The position numbers were made by a program, and so were the translations under genes. The notes beneath the pieces were generated by a model that did no database searches, was not told where the DNA came from, and saw only the letters and a list, made by a program, of their open reading frames with translations. Shown piece after piece: positions 14,522 through 25,407 of a stretch of DNA of 64,000 nt (position 1 is the stretch's first letter; every line of letters begins with the position of its first letter). Source of the stretch: Pyrrhoderma lamaoense (taxonomy: Eukaryota; Basidiomycota; Agaricomycetes; Hymenochaetales; Hymenochaetaceae). Where the stretch lies: positions 1,860,001 through 1,924,000 of the forward strand of contig NBAZ01000001.1 of the NCBI GenBank assembly GCA_002794735.1. Direction: 5' to 3'.

Positions 14522-15872
14522 TTATAAATTATATATGGGTATCAGTCTAGTTATGTTCAACGCCTGTCTACACAATGGGCACTCAGCCTAGAAGATCTGT
14601 GTGTTAGTGGCTTTATCCTATTATCTCTTGGCAAAGAGATGAATACCTTTTCGCGTCCCCAACCTATAATACAGGACCAGCAAAACAAGTGTCCACACTC
14701 TGTTGCACAGGTAGACGTCCTCTCTTCCAAGCATAATGTACAGTTCCTTCGTGCCCTCACGTCACTAGGTATGTGCGCGAAATCCATGATAGTATACTCA
14801 TCTTCTTCTGCGGAAACTGTTGGGGAGGAGTCGTCTGGTGCATTCTCAAATATCTCGGATATTGGTACACCATCAATTGAAGCCTCCGTCGATTTTTCAC
14901 CTCTGAGAACGTGTTTGCCTTTTGAAGATGTCTCAAGACTGTTAGTTGATTCCTTAGACTTGCTTCTCCTCCAGTCACGTATTGCGGAGAACAATCTGTG
15001 TAAGAGTCGAAATCCAATGAGGATGCCAAGTAAGGAATACGAAGGAGGGCGAGAATTCGGGTTTTCTGGGATGGAAGAGAGCTTTTTTATATATGTCAGT
15101 CGCCATAGGAAGCTATATATCAGTTGACATATACATACATGCTTTATCCGCAGTAGCCTTCTGACAAAGTTGTAGTAAACTCCGCTGAAGTAAAATACGG
15201 CTAAGTTTATTTCTGACAGGGTGTCAAAAAAGGTTGGTAGTAATCGAAGAATTCGAGCTACTCGTTCATTCCCTCCGCTCAATTTGGACTGGAAACGAGA
15301 GAAAATGTACGCAGGTAGGGCTGGTAATAGTACCAGAGCAGCACGTCTCTTTATTTGTTTATAAGCTGGTGGATGTCAATAGAATAACCGTATTCACTAA
15401 CCCGAGGGGAAGGAAAACCTCTCTCAGTAGCTGAGAAATCCCATATATTAGTATATTCTTCTCCTAATGTCTGGTGTCCTTTTTTTGGTATCAGAAGAGT
15501 TGTTAACAGCACTGAGAATGAAGCATACCTTGACCAGTTGTCAATCCATAGTATAATAACTTAGAACACAACTCAAGCTCCTTGTCCCACCGCGAAAGCC
15601 ATCGGTTTCCTGTTTAACCAAAGTTGCAGACACCCAGCTTGCAGGTAAATCAAGTTGATAGTATGACATGCCTAACCAAGACCTGAGTACACTCTCTGCT
15701 TGTTCTCTGAGCGAAAAGATGTATATTAAATCTCTCTGGTTTGCTCTGACTTATAGAAAGTTAATGAGGGAACTCTCAAATCATTAGATACATGCTACTA
15801 CTACTCACCTATCTGTGGCTGTTGTGCAGGAGGAAATGTTGGATATGGGCCGCCTGGAAGTACACTCGACAT
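14522..15872 (-). CDS. PEX10: peroxisome biogenesis factor 10 (RING E3 ubiquitin ligase)
   Basis: This is a multi-exon gene of about 350 codons. The N-terminus MSSVLPGGPYPTFPPAQQP is followed by the Pex2/Pex12-type membrane domain (ANQRDLIYIFSLREQAESVL, RWLSRWDKELELCSKLLYYG, NERVARILRLLPTFFDTLSE). The C-terminal RING is split by the last intron: CTLCLEERTSTCATECGHLFCWSCI, then AECPLCRQALNITRLIP. Family knowledge: Pex10 works with Pex2 and Pex12 in the peroxisomal membrane to ubiquitinate the import receptor Pex5. One intron (15610-15671) has a GC donor (G|GCATGT), which is required for the frame. The start at 15872 is the first ATG and matches Pex10 N-termini. The gene faces MGR2 across about 200 bases, so promoters are probably shared or adjacent. 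Confidence 0.93.
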
Positions 15873-16068
15873 AATAATAAATCTTAGATTGGTCGGACGA
15901 TGTAGTTCAGCGTTGACAATTCAGAAGCTTGAGCTTAAGCCGAGTGCGGAAGCATGTGAACTTTAATATTAATGCACCTGGCTTAATTTGTCGATCACCC
16001 GGATCGCGTATCCCAAAGAAAGTCTTTCAGAAGTATCTGACGCACATTTTCTTTTAGTGTGAACGATC

Positions 16069-16772
16069 ATGGCTCAGCATCCATCTCACCAAGGCCCTTC
16101 CTGGGTACAGAAAAGTAAGTTTCATTACCTCATTTTTAATTTGAATTACATCGATTTTTTTTTCTTTACTCATTTATGTTATTGAACTCAGTGAAGTGAG
16201 TGTTTTAGAGCAATAAAAAAATGGTACTCAGCTCAAAATATCTGACGCAAAATATGATCTTTACTATAAAATCCTAAAAGAATGGGTGCAATGATGGGTG
16301 GAGGTGTCGGTCTGACTATTGGTTTCTTATTTGGCTCATATAGCATCTTAAGGTCTGTACCATCCGTCTATCTAGATTGGATTCTTGTACAAACGGCTCA
16401 ACTCCTTTTCGTGCTTCTCTACTGCCTTTGTAATTACTCTCTTATTCAGGCAAGGTGCTGGTCCAAGAGGTGTTCTTGCTACACTCTCGCAATACATGCT
16501 AGGTAGTGCCGCATCATTCGCCTTCTTCTTGTCCATCGGTTCGGTACGTCAATCTCGTTCTAAGTGGTCAAATATCCTACATTGAGATTTTAACCAACTG
16601 AATATTTTCTTTCATGTTGTACACAAAGGTCATTCGTAACGATTCTCTTCTACCTCCTCATCTAGAAGCTGCACACCAGCGTATGCTTCCTCCTATCATC
16701 CAATCTCGCGTTGCCGGTGCATCTTTGATTAGAGCGCGCTGGGAAGCTGAGAAACAGAAACGCGTAAACTGA
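16069..16772 (+). CDS. MGR2: TIM23-complex subunit Mgr2 / ROMO1 homologue
   Basis: Five exons join to a 119-aa protein: 16069-16114, 16192-16195, 16281-16352, 16450-16543 and 16629-16772. The second exon is only four bases (TGAA). It is needed to connect the phase of exon 1 with exon 3 and restores the family-typical K-M-K-M-G junction. The core MGAMMGGGVGLTIGFLFGSY and the second hydrophobic helix LGSAASFAFFLSIGSVIR show the two transmembrane segments with glycine zippers found in Mgr2/ROMO1. Family knowledge: Mgr2 gates lateral release of preproteins from the TIM23 translocase in the mitochondrial inner membrane. The C-terminal tail ending EKQKRVN is charged. An alternative reading starts at the ATG at 16282, but this loses the conserved N-terminus. 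Confidence 0.9.
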
Positions 16773-17710
16773 TTTTGCCCAATTTTAATGCATATACCGT
16801 CATCCTAGGGCCAGGTAATTGTCAAAAGCAGCAAGGTGATAGAAAAAGTTCAGTGGGAGTCTAAGAGTGGGAATCTTAGTCTCAGGTATCAGATTTTTGT
16901 AATTGATCATGAACATCCCATCCTTCCCTCGCCTTTTACGAGACACCTTGAACCAACTAGTTAACAATACGTACCACACCACGTCTTTATATTATAGTAC
17001 CTTAAATTGAATCTAGTCTTATATCTTTTTTTGAAAACTATTTTAATGGGCGTCATGGGCATTACATATTCATGCTTATCTACGTAAGTCATACAGCTAT
17101 AGAACAATCCGGTAATTAGATGTGTCCGTTATTAGTACGTAGAGGAATAACACGAGGGACTAAAGTTTGATAATGCACTACAGAGCATAGGTCAGAATAT
17201 CAGTTGTTTTGACTAAAGGTCAAAGTTACAGATCCCTGCTCACCATTGTACAACTCGGCCTACTGTATATCACTCGGGCTGCGTCGTCCTCATTCATAAT
17301 GGGAAGTCGTGTTCAGTAAAAGAAGTCCATAGATCACAACACACAACTATGACTGAAGTTTTTGATTATATGAGATCAAGTATACCACGGAGACCGGCTC
17401 GTGATGACTACACGCTTTCTTGAAGCGAAAAATGCATACATGTGTAGCACGGGTGTTGTAAAGTCCTTCAAGAGACATAGACCAAAGCCATGAGCCCATG
17501 AATAACTCATCAATGAGTGAAAAGCGTGACATCATGCAAGCATAATAAAAATAAAGGAGATGGGTGACAACTCGCTAACGAGTCATCAGAGACATATAGA
17601 GATGAACAACGGTTGCGCGCTGTTATAGGTACAATAGCGTTGCGGCTGTCTATTTTTAGACATGTGAGTATCAATACAAAGTTTGAAATCAGCTCAGGAA
17701 GCATACAAAA
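16773..17710 (+). other. intergenic region, no gene seen
   Basis: This stretch of about 940 bases lies between the convergent 3' ends of MGR2 and the unknown gene at 17711-18808. It is A/T-rich and broken by stops in all frames. Only chance ORFs of about 60 codons occur. It should contain both transcription termination regions. No repeat or RNA gene is recognisable. Confidence 0.5.
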
Positions 17711-18808
17711 TTATCCCCAAACACCTTCATAAGGTGTAGAGGTTCGTCTCCTCAACCTTCGTCTCCTCTCACGTTCACGGACCGTTCTATTAGCAACAGC
17801 TTTTGGACGGGGAGCAAGGGGCAATGGACCTGAGATCTTCGGTCGCATTTTCTCAGCTTCAATTGTGTACGTTCTTTGACCCGTGCGACGTCTAAGCCAT
17901 GCAATAAACCGGCTAAAAAATCCCCAGCGACGTTCACTTGGTATCTCTGCGGGTTGCTCAAAAGAAAACATGTCGTCGTCATACCCATAGAACTGGAAAT
18001 CTCCAAGTAGACATTCGCCAGTGCAGTCATATGGAATTTTGCAGAAAGGAGCATGTTCAATGGGAAGTTTACAAGTGCATACACAGGCGGATGTAGCAGT
18101 CAAGGTCGAGAAGCGGTATGAATAATCGAAGTACACAGGCTCTTCTGAGAACTTGACAGATCTCTTTGTAGCTATTGTGCTTTTCCCGCTCCTCCCGCTT
18201 TTACTACTAGAAACAGACGGGAGTGTTGGAGGATGGACCGCGGGGCGGTGTTTCGACTTTTGTTTGGCTCGATGAATCTGATGCATCGGATGATACAGAG
18301 GTGCGTCGATGATGACGCAAGGTCTGATCAGAACCAGTTCCGTGAAAAGAAAATTTAGAATCCGGAAGAGCGGAAGTTGTAGAGATTTTACGATTGATAG
18401 GACGTGAGATCCAGTTAGGCCGTCTTGACCAGCGTCTAGGTTTGGAAGGCTCGGGACGACTGTCCTCTTCGATTTCGAGGATGTCTTCAGGGATGCCCAG
18501 AAGGGAAGTCCTGCAACTTGGGCAGGTCAATGAGAACTAGGGATACGATAAGAAATAAAAAAAAAAGATTATTTAGCAATGAGGAGCTCAACAGCCATTC
18601 GCGACCATAAGAGTCAGACGTACTCGTTTCGGTGGTGATACGGCCCCATCAGAGCTATAGCTTGAACCAGCTGTATAGTAGGAAAATTCGTTGTGTACCT
18701 GAATCAAAAAAATTCTAGTCAGCATACAGGTAGGAAACGAAAGCAAGACACGTTAAACGAAGATGGTACACTGACTGAATTCGAAGGCTGTAGGGTATCG
18801 CGGGCCAT
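17711..18808 (-). CDS. unknown basic, Ser/Arg-rich protein
   Basis: I do not recognise this gene. From the ATG at 18808 a short first exon (MARDTLQPSNSVSVPSSF) splices to VHNEFSYYTAGSSYSS, then to an exon beginning LTCPSCRTSLLGIPED, which has a single CxxC that is not a full RING. A long polar, basic region follows, rich in Ser, Arg and Pro. The C-terminal exon contains a cysteine cluster (CVCTCKLPIEHAPFC) and then the strongly basic tail RERERRRRLRRRTSTPYEG. Near 18250 the frame changes by one. Either a roughly 40-nt intron or an indel would explain this, so the join is uncertain. Continuity of composition on both sides argues for one gene. It may be a lineage-specific nuclear or adaptor protein; no function can be assigned. 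Confidence 0.55.
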
Positions 18809-19259
18809 TGTGAATGGGGGCAAGTTCGAATGGAAGATGGCGACACAAAAGAAAGGTAGAGAGAGCAGCGGAGGCTAATATCGTCCATAAACAGCGTATA
18901 TACACGTGTTGTGAGCATGTTTTCCAGAGGACGTCCGATGCCCCATGAGGCTTCGGTGAGTCATCTATGACTTCAAGACCGTCTGTCCGGCTTCCCGGTT
19001 CTTTTGCCTGAATCGTACTGACATGCTCCGTTGAGAGGTGTAGAGAGGGCGAGAGTAACCATAATTAGTAACCAGCCCTGTACGAAATCGAAGCTTCTTG
19101 AAGATAGTATACATCTCATTACACACACTTACAACATTATAATACTATTACTATTATTAATAAACATACATTACATACAACACAGAAAACCACGTAAAAC
19201 CCTGTTTATGCTCCAGACGGTATAATAGTGTAGCTTGAACATGATAGAGCACTGATTAT
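18809..19259 (+). other. intergenic region, no gene seen
   Basis: About 450 bases lie upstream of the unknown gene and downstream of homoserine kinase. The part near 19140-19160 is a low-complexity A/T stretch. Only short chance ORFs are present. It probably holds the promoter of the unknown gene and the 3' end of homoserine kinase. Confidence 0.4.
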
Positions 19260-20414
19260 TCATACAGACTTCCATACTTCAACATCATCTTCTATTACAA
19301 CGCTTCCTCCGCAAACCTCTAAAAGCTTCCAGTCGACCTCAACTTCCTTCTCCCTAAAGATCTTGCCTGCCTCTTCTGCTATCTTTTCATATCCCTCCGT
19401 AGCAAGCGCTAGAATCGTCGGCCCGGCACCACTCAAGCATATCCCGAGAAGTCCCGGGCATGTCTTGGGCGTAAGTCGGGATGTCACCTCAGGCAATCCA
19501 GGTATCAGTCCCTTGCGGTATGGCTGATGCACCCGGTCCTGCATAGCGTCGTAGATCAGCTCGCTGTCTGGAGGCTCGCGAGATAGGGCTGTAGTTAGCA
19601 CGGCCAGCCGTTGCAAGTTAAACACCTAGCGTCGAATGCCGTCAAGTATGACTATTCGATAGGTCACATTAAGCGCTAAGAAGATTCATATACTTACCAA
19701 ATCCTTGCGAGAGTAGCTTTGGGGCAGCACATCGCGCGCTTTAGCAGTGCTGAGCTCAAATCTAGGAATGATCGCAACAGCCTTGATGCTCTGTGCCCAT
19801 CCGAAGCGTACATAATGGCCTATGCCTTCAGGGGGTTGCGGTGGCTCCTTTCCCCACTCTTCACCTGCATCTGGTGGATATTCGGGTAACACCTCACTAA
19901 GAGGCACTTGCGCTCGGGCCTGAGCATCGTCATCCAGTTCGCGCAGATACGAGCCGACAAACCCTCCGACGAGCGCGGCGGTGACATTGTCCGGATGTCG
20001 TTCAACCATAAGTGCAAAATCGAGTAAGCGGGAAGTAGATAGATTCAGCTCTGCCAGAACATTGGCGAGGAGAACTCCAGCTATCACAGCCGCGCCTGAA
20101 GAGCCAAGGCCACGACCAAATGGGATTTCATTGTGTGCATGGATCAAAAGATATTCAGGAAAAGAGATAATGTCGTGACAACGTAGAACATAGAGGCAGA
20201 CACGAGTTGTGAGGTTCTTGTATGGATCCAAAGGTACTTCATCGGCGCCTTCTCCAGTATAGGTGATAGTCGGTGGATATCGAGGATTGGTCTCGTCTAC
20301 AGAGACGTTGAGTGTCAGATGGAGTGAAAGAGAGAGCCCGACGACATCGAACCCGGGGCCTATGTTGGCAGAAGTCGCAGGGACTCTGATTGTAATTGAA
20401 CGGGATACATCCAT
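19260..20414 (-). CDS. THR1: homoserine kinase
   Basis: Two exons are separated by a 72-nt intron (19626-19697). The product is about 360 aa, normal for the GHMP-kinase homoserine kinase. It begins MDVSRSITIRVPATSANIGP, whose PATSANIGPGFD motif binds substrate. The ATP loop GRGLGSSGAAVIAG is intact, and the C-terminal LSGAGPTILA motif is present. Family knowledge: it phosphorylates L-homoserine to O-phosphohomoserine on the way to threonine and isoleucine in the cytosol. An in-frame ATG at 20453 would add 13 residues; I prefer 20414 because homologues start close to the conserved strand. MET2, which uses the same substrate for methionine, lies about 24 kb downstream in this window. Confidence 0.94.
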
Positions 20415-21061
20415 GCTCGGGTAAGGAAGAATCTGGGTATATGCGCGGTGCAAATTTGACCGACGCGTGCTGATTGTTTGGTGTATAAATAAAGTTCATT
20501 GTGGGTCCAAAAGGAAAGTTGTGATATATATATACAATTGCTTTATTCAGGAACCATAAACTATATTAGTCCTATAATATAGTATGTTACACTATTATTT
20601 AATATATACATTAACATTAAAAGCAGTGGCAATTAGTGTTGTGCGGAATGTCACAGAAGCTCGAAGTGCTACTTTAGGGTTTAACTTTGAGTTATATCGG
20701 AGGGAAAGCAGCTTTAATATATGTCATGTGTCGGATGGTTTCCAAGCTGGAAGCATCGACTTTGTGCATAATCAACTCAATCAGCTGTCATCCGTCCCAT
20801 CACTGTTTACAACATGGCATTCTAGCATGCTCATCTACCCGTTATGGTAATGCACACCATGGGTATACGCTTCTCATAAGCTCTTGTGATGCCCACGGTT
20901 TAAAACATTACATTATATCAGTCAATGACATACGCTATTACACACATAATTATAGTACTTTAATCCATCCTCTCAACTTTTTTCTCTTTGGCAGTCACCA
21001 CCACCTTCATTGTCCCATCCCCCCTGCTAGTCCAAGTTCCCACACACTCACTGTCAGCCAA
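20415..21061 (+). other. divergent promoter region between THR1 and the Ser-rich gene
   Basis: These roughly 650 bases separate two genes that point away from each other. A (TA)n-like stretch around 20526-20536 sits about 115 bases upstream of the THR1 start and could serve as a TATA-like element. The right half is pyrimidine-rich near 20970-21050, immediately before the start of the Ser-rich gene, as is common in fungal promoters. An in-frame ORF extends upstream from 21062 but has unlikely composition. Confidence 0.35.
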
Positions 21062-24000
21062 ATGAATCCTGATCGTGATTCTCCATTCTCCATCCAAGAG
21101 TTTGGTGATCTTGTCGCATCTGCACTGGACATACAGAGCATTCCTGATAATACCTTAGACTTCTCGTTTGGAGAGGGCAGTTATCCAACGCCGCGACAGT
21201 CCCCAGACTATACTAGTTTCTCAAGACTTTGGTCACGTAGAAAGCTTAGGAAACATCAGGCTCGGCGCATATATACTGACGGGCGTGAACTACAAGCTGC
21301 GGATGTTCCTGTGCCGCAGCTCCCCGCATTCAAGAATGATATCCTTCGTTTCGCTTCCTTTTCTCTTCCCGCTCTTCCCAACTCTCAAGGAGAGCAAAAT
21401 TCAGAGTTAATTCATCCGTTAGACGCCAAAGTAGCAAACAGTCAACCTTGTTTTATTTTAACACAGAAAGACAGAAAACGCCTCCGACACCTAAAGTAGC
21501 GCCTGTTACTGAGTCCTCAGGTAATTGTAATGTAATTCACTACTGCTGCGGCCTTCTGATTAACTAGTATAAATAGGGAGTGAATTGAAATACCACTTCC
21601 GCCCTTCAACACCACTCTCGGCTCCTGGATCGTTTCTTAAGCTAAAACCTCTCACTAAAGCTAGATCTACCAAAAAGGACTCAAGACACTTAGACGCCGA
21701 TACGCTGGAATCCCCCCGTTTCAGATCAGACTGCTATATACATAATAATGCACCCCTACTGAGCTTTAGCAATGATTCACCTGTTTCTGAGTCCGAGGGC
21801 ATGCATTCTTTTTTCGATGATAGCGGGTATGCGGATACGGAGACAACAAGTTCGAAGATGGAAAAGAAGAGATCTCTCCCAATTCTCCGTTCTTCTTTTC
21901 AATCAGATCACCTGCGAAGAGTAAATCGTCAGTGAAACGAATTCTGGAAGGGAAATATCCATATCTCCCATCCAATTCCATCCCTGTTGAAAGCAGACGA
22001 TCGGTCTCTAGGATGTCAATCTTACTCGAGAAATCTTGCGAGGCAGAGTCATTTCATGAAAACGACCTCTTTTATACACCCGTTCAAACACAGCAACCCT
22101 TTAAAGGCCGGACCCTCCTGAAGTGATAGAGATGAGCGAGGATCGAACTACACAGGCTTCTGGTCAGGTAATGGACAAAATCAATACAAGAAATGCTTCT
22201 TCGCCGTCTTCAACTTCTGAACTCTCGTATAACGGCTCAACAAAAACGCCGCTAACGAGCGTAGAGAGAGATCACGAGACAGCTACTTTCGCTGGAGATG
22301 AAAGTCCTGATTCCGTCGAAATCCATAGTTGGCGCTTGCCTAACCTAGATACTCAAGCAAGTAATTGTTCGACAAGTTCTAGTGACTGCCTGGTTTGTCT
22401 TTATATGTGGTTCAAAATCATTGTCATTGACATCTTCATAGACACAGGTTACGATGGACTGCCCACCCAAGGGTTCTATCAAGAAGCGACTAGGTATTGC
22501 ACCTCATCTACATCTGAATGTCCCTCGTCTATCTCGGGGGGAGCGGCCTAGATCCCAGGACCCTCCAATTCATAAAACTAAACGCGCCCATGGCACCCCA
22601 CGATTGAAGATCCAAGCCACAACAGGTTTGTTGACCATAAATCCAATGCTCCCTATTGTAAAACTTGCTTCTACATCTCTCGTTTCTTTGAAAAGTATCA
22701 CTACTGTTACAGGGGCCAACAAGGTGATATCTGGAGGGGATCGATCACCTGAAAGAAGTTCCCTTGAACTTGAACGGCCATTTACTCCAGAAGAAGATCC
22801 GTTTGCAGCAACTCCCCAGACACCATTAACACCGGTTGACCCAGTCTTCTGTTCCAAGAGCTGCACCAAGGAATCCTTAAAGTCATTTTTGCCTTTAGGG
22901 AATGAATCGGAGATGTCATCAGATGGGTTGCGTACCCCCGTTTCTGCACCAGGATCACTTCCTAGTTGGCGCTTTCCTACTGGGACGAATAAATCATCCC
23001 CGGCTTTGACTCATCCTCAGACATCCAGTGGTCTGGTCTCTATCACGAAGGAAAACATGTTGCTACCGGTCCCTAAATCTGAGAAGATCAGCAAACCGCT
23101 TTCCGCTAGGGACATAGCCCTTCGAAGGACTCCATCTACGCCATCTATCCCTCAAAAGAAGACTCGACACATGAATATGATTTTGAACAGTAGCCAGAGA
23201 ATTCGGGACCAAGAGCCAAGAAAGACTTCAACTCCTTCCAACAGTCGCCCAAGCTCGCCTTTCCCTATGCTTTTTCGAAGGTCCTTAGGGCGAAAGTCTG
23301 GAGCACATGCCGCCCGTGATAGTCCAGCATCGAGTTCTGTTTCTACTCCTACCTCCGATTCATTTAATCTTGACCCACTAACACCAACGCCTGTGTGTCA
23401 AAAACAAAGATCGAATCAAACTTCTTGGTCTACTTCGTCTTCCTTGTTCCTGTCTCGTAAACTAGGAGGGGTCGTCAGGGAACCAATCACTGTCAGCACA
23501 CAAGACGCCGATGCTCTAGTTGAGGCCTGTTCTACACATCCTAGGCGAAGATCAAAGCAAAAGGGTTACTCACCCAAGTTGAACACGATACGCCAGAGCG
23601 CTTGGATACCTGATTCGAATACACACGAGACTGAGAAGAGTGCTATGACGGATGAATCCACCATACTTTACAACAAGGCGGGTGCAAACGGTACAGAACA
23701 TGCCATCGGAACTCTTACTTCTCTAGCTCAGGATGAAGGCATGTTCCTTTCAAACAAGAATAGAGATGATACGTTTTCGAGCACATCACGATACAACATT
23801 GCTCAACGCTCCATAACCAACGATACTGTACGAACACCGCCTGATATTCGGAGACAGGTGAGCTGGTATTTATATAGGTCTCAATGGAAATATAATTGAT
23901 GATTATAGGACACACACTCTTCAACTATCAAGTCAGAGATTGTCAAGTCCGATAATCACCATTCAAATGTACGTTCTGACAACACTAGGGTAAGAACAGG

Positions 24001-24553
24001 TCGCAAGGATATTCGACATATAACATCCAATCCCGAAACACGGAGAACAGAAAAGTCGGATCATAGAAATGAACGCTCTGGATTAGGCAGAAAGAAGATC
24101 TCGACTAGTCTGCCAGAAACGCGGCTGCCCACTCCAGTTTCCATGAATCATAGTATCGGTCATAGCAATGTAGACTCAAGAGGTAGACATCATCGTCAAA
24201 CCGATAGTCCTCGACCGCGCTCTTCAACATCGAATACTTCCGCAGAAGTTAAATCTCACAAGACCGCCAAGTCTATCCGGTCTGATGAAAGGTCGGCGTA
24301 CTATACAGTGCGTTCAAGCGAATCAAGAGGGTCAGTTACAACGTACTCGTCTGCTAACTCCCATCGGATCGGTTCCGCGTCTGTGACTTCCTACGACGGG
24401 ATAGTAGCACAAAGTCCTAGACGTTCTGTCTCATCTTCCGTTCGCAGCCATGATTCTAGACTTATCATACAAGGCGAGGCGGAGTCCACGGCATTTCTAG
24501 CTCGCTCAACATCTCCTGAACATATCAACTCGCCGCATCCAAGCCTGAGATAA
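21062..24553 (+). CDS. large Ser/Thr/Pro-rich orphan protein
   Basis: This is an unrecognised multi-exon gene of roughly 1,090 codons, starting MNPDRDSPFSIQEFGDLVAS. Introns are inferred near 21431-21474 (ending GACAG), 21522-21570, 22393-22447 and 23857-23908. The N-terminal 120 residues look folded (SFSRLWSRRKLRKHQARR, LPQLPAFKNDILRFASF). The remainder is low-complexity, rich in Ser, Thr, Pro, Arg and short TPP or SPR motifs that could be phosphorylation sites. No transmembrane segment is seen. Two single-base deletions (near 21848 and 22103) are needed to explain abrupt frame changes at sites where both flanking frames read as natural protein. With them corrected the gene is continuous. 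It could be a cytoskeletal or cell-polarity scaffold, but that is a guess from composition only. Confidence 0.6.
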
Positions 24554-25407
24554 AATAACTAAGTACATCTAGAGAAGCTCTTGCGCCCGCCTCAGCCATA
24601 TTTTTTCTCAGTCACATCTTAGACGATTGGGAAGGGAGGTACACGCGATAATATGAGATAGGTTGAATATGAACCTCAGAGATACGTTATTCTTGCTCTA
24701 TACAGATCGGCAGATCTACGGTGTTCTTACTACTTAAGTTTCATCTTTCATAATTGAGCCTTAGACTTCTGATTTACCATGTATTGTGATGTAAAACTCC
24801 GTCCTCTCGTTTGTAAAACTCTCTTTCCAACCACTTTCTTTCTTGTCGATAAGCGCTCCCTTTCTTATTGTCCTTTTTTGATACAATTGTGCTTTCCTGT
24901 GTACGCTCTTTGATCTATGCTATTTGCTTTCGCTCATTCACCCTTGTAACAACTTGCTTTCCAAGATGATCATTAGTGCGCTCAAACACCATTACTGTAT
25001 TTGCGAATAAATAGCTTCCTGTAGAGTAATCTGTAGAATAAAAATAGATGTATTAGAAAAGCCCGTTGTTCTATTATAAGAGTAGTATAAGAGTAGTAAG
25101 AACGTTCAGCTCTATGGATGAAAATAGCTTTGATTTTGGCTTCAAGATGGGGCGTTAAGATCATCAATTACTCTTTGCTCCGGTGGGTATCAGGTTCACT
25201 TTGATCTTCGCTTCTCCAAGAGGGATTTCCCTATAGCATATCAGGAGCTGTGTTACGGCTGTGAGATCAAGGAAGGGCCCGAGGAAATCTTGAGTCTTCC
25301 TCAAACTGATCATAATTCTCAAGACGCGGGGAGGGCATCAACGAGGGGTTACATCTAGAAGCATTATCTTTTTTCATAGTTGTACATCTCATCAATACCG
25401 CGTCTAA
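24554..25407 (+). other. intergenic region, no gene seen
   Basis: About 850 bases follow the Ser-rich gene. They contain pyrimidine-rich tracts near 24780-24900 and A/T-rich sequence near 25020-25100. Only short, poorly composed ORFs occur. I see no RNA gene or repeat. Confidence 0.4.

Noticed and set aside
16773..17710. Transposon remnants in gene-free stretches
   Set aside because: No terminal repeats, target duplications or transposase-like frames are visible in this or the other gaps.
21836..21860. A 24-nt intron in the Ser-rich gene
   Set aside because: The GT-AG interval is too short for a fungal intron and its removal would not change the frame; a missing A in the nearby run explains the frame change better.
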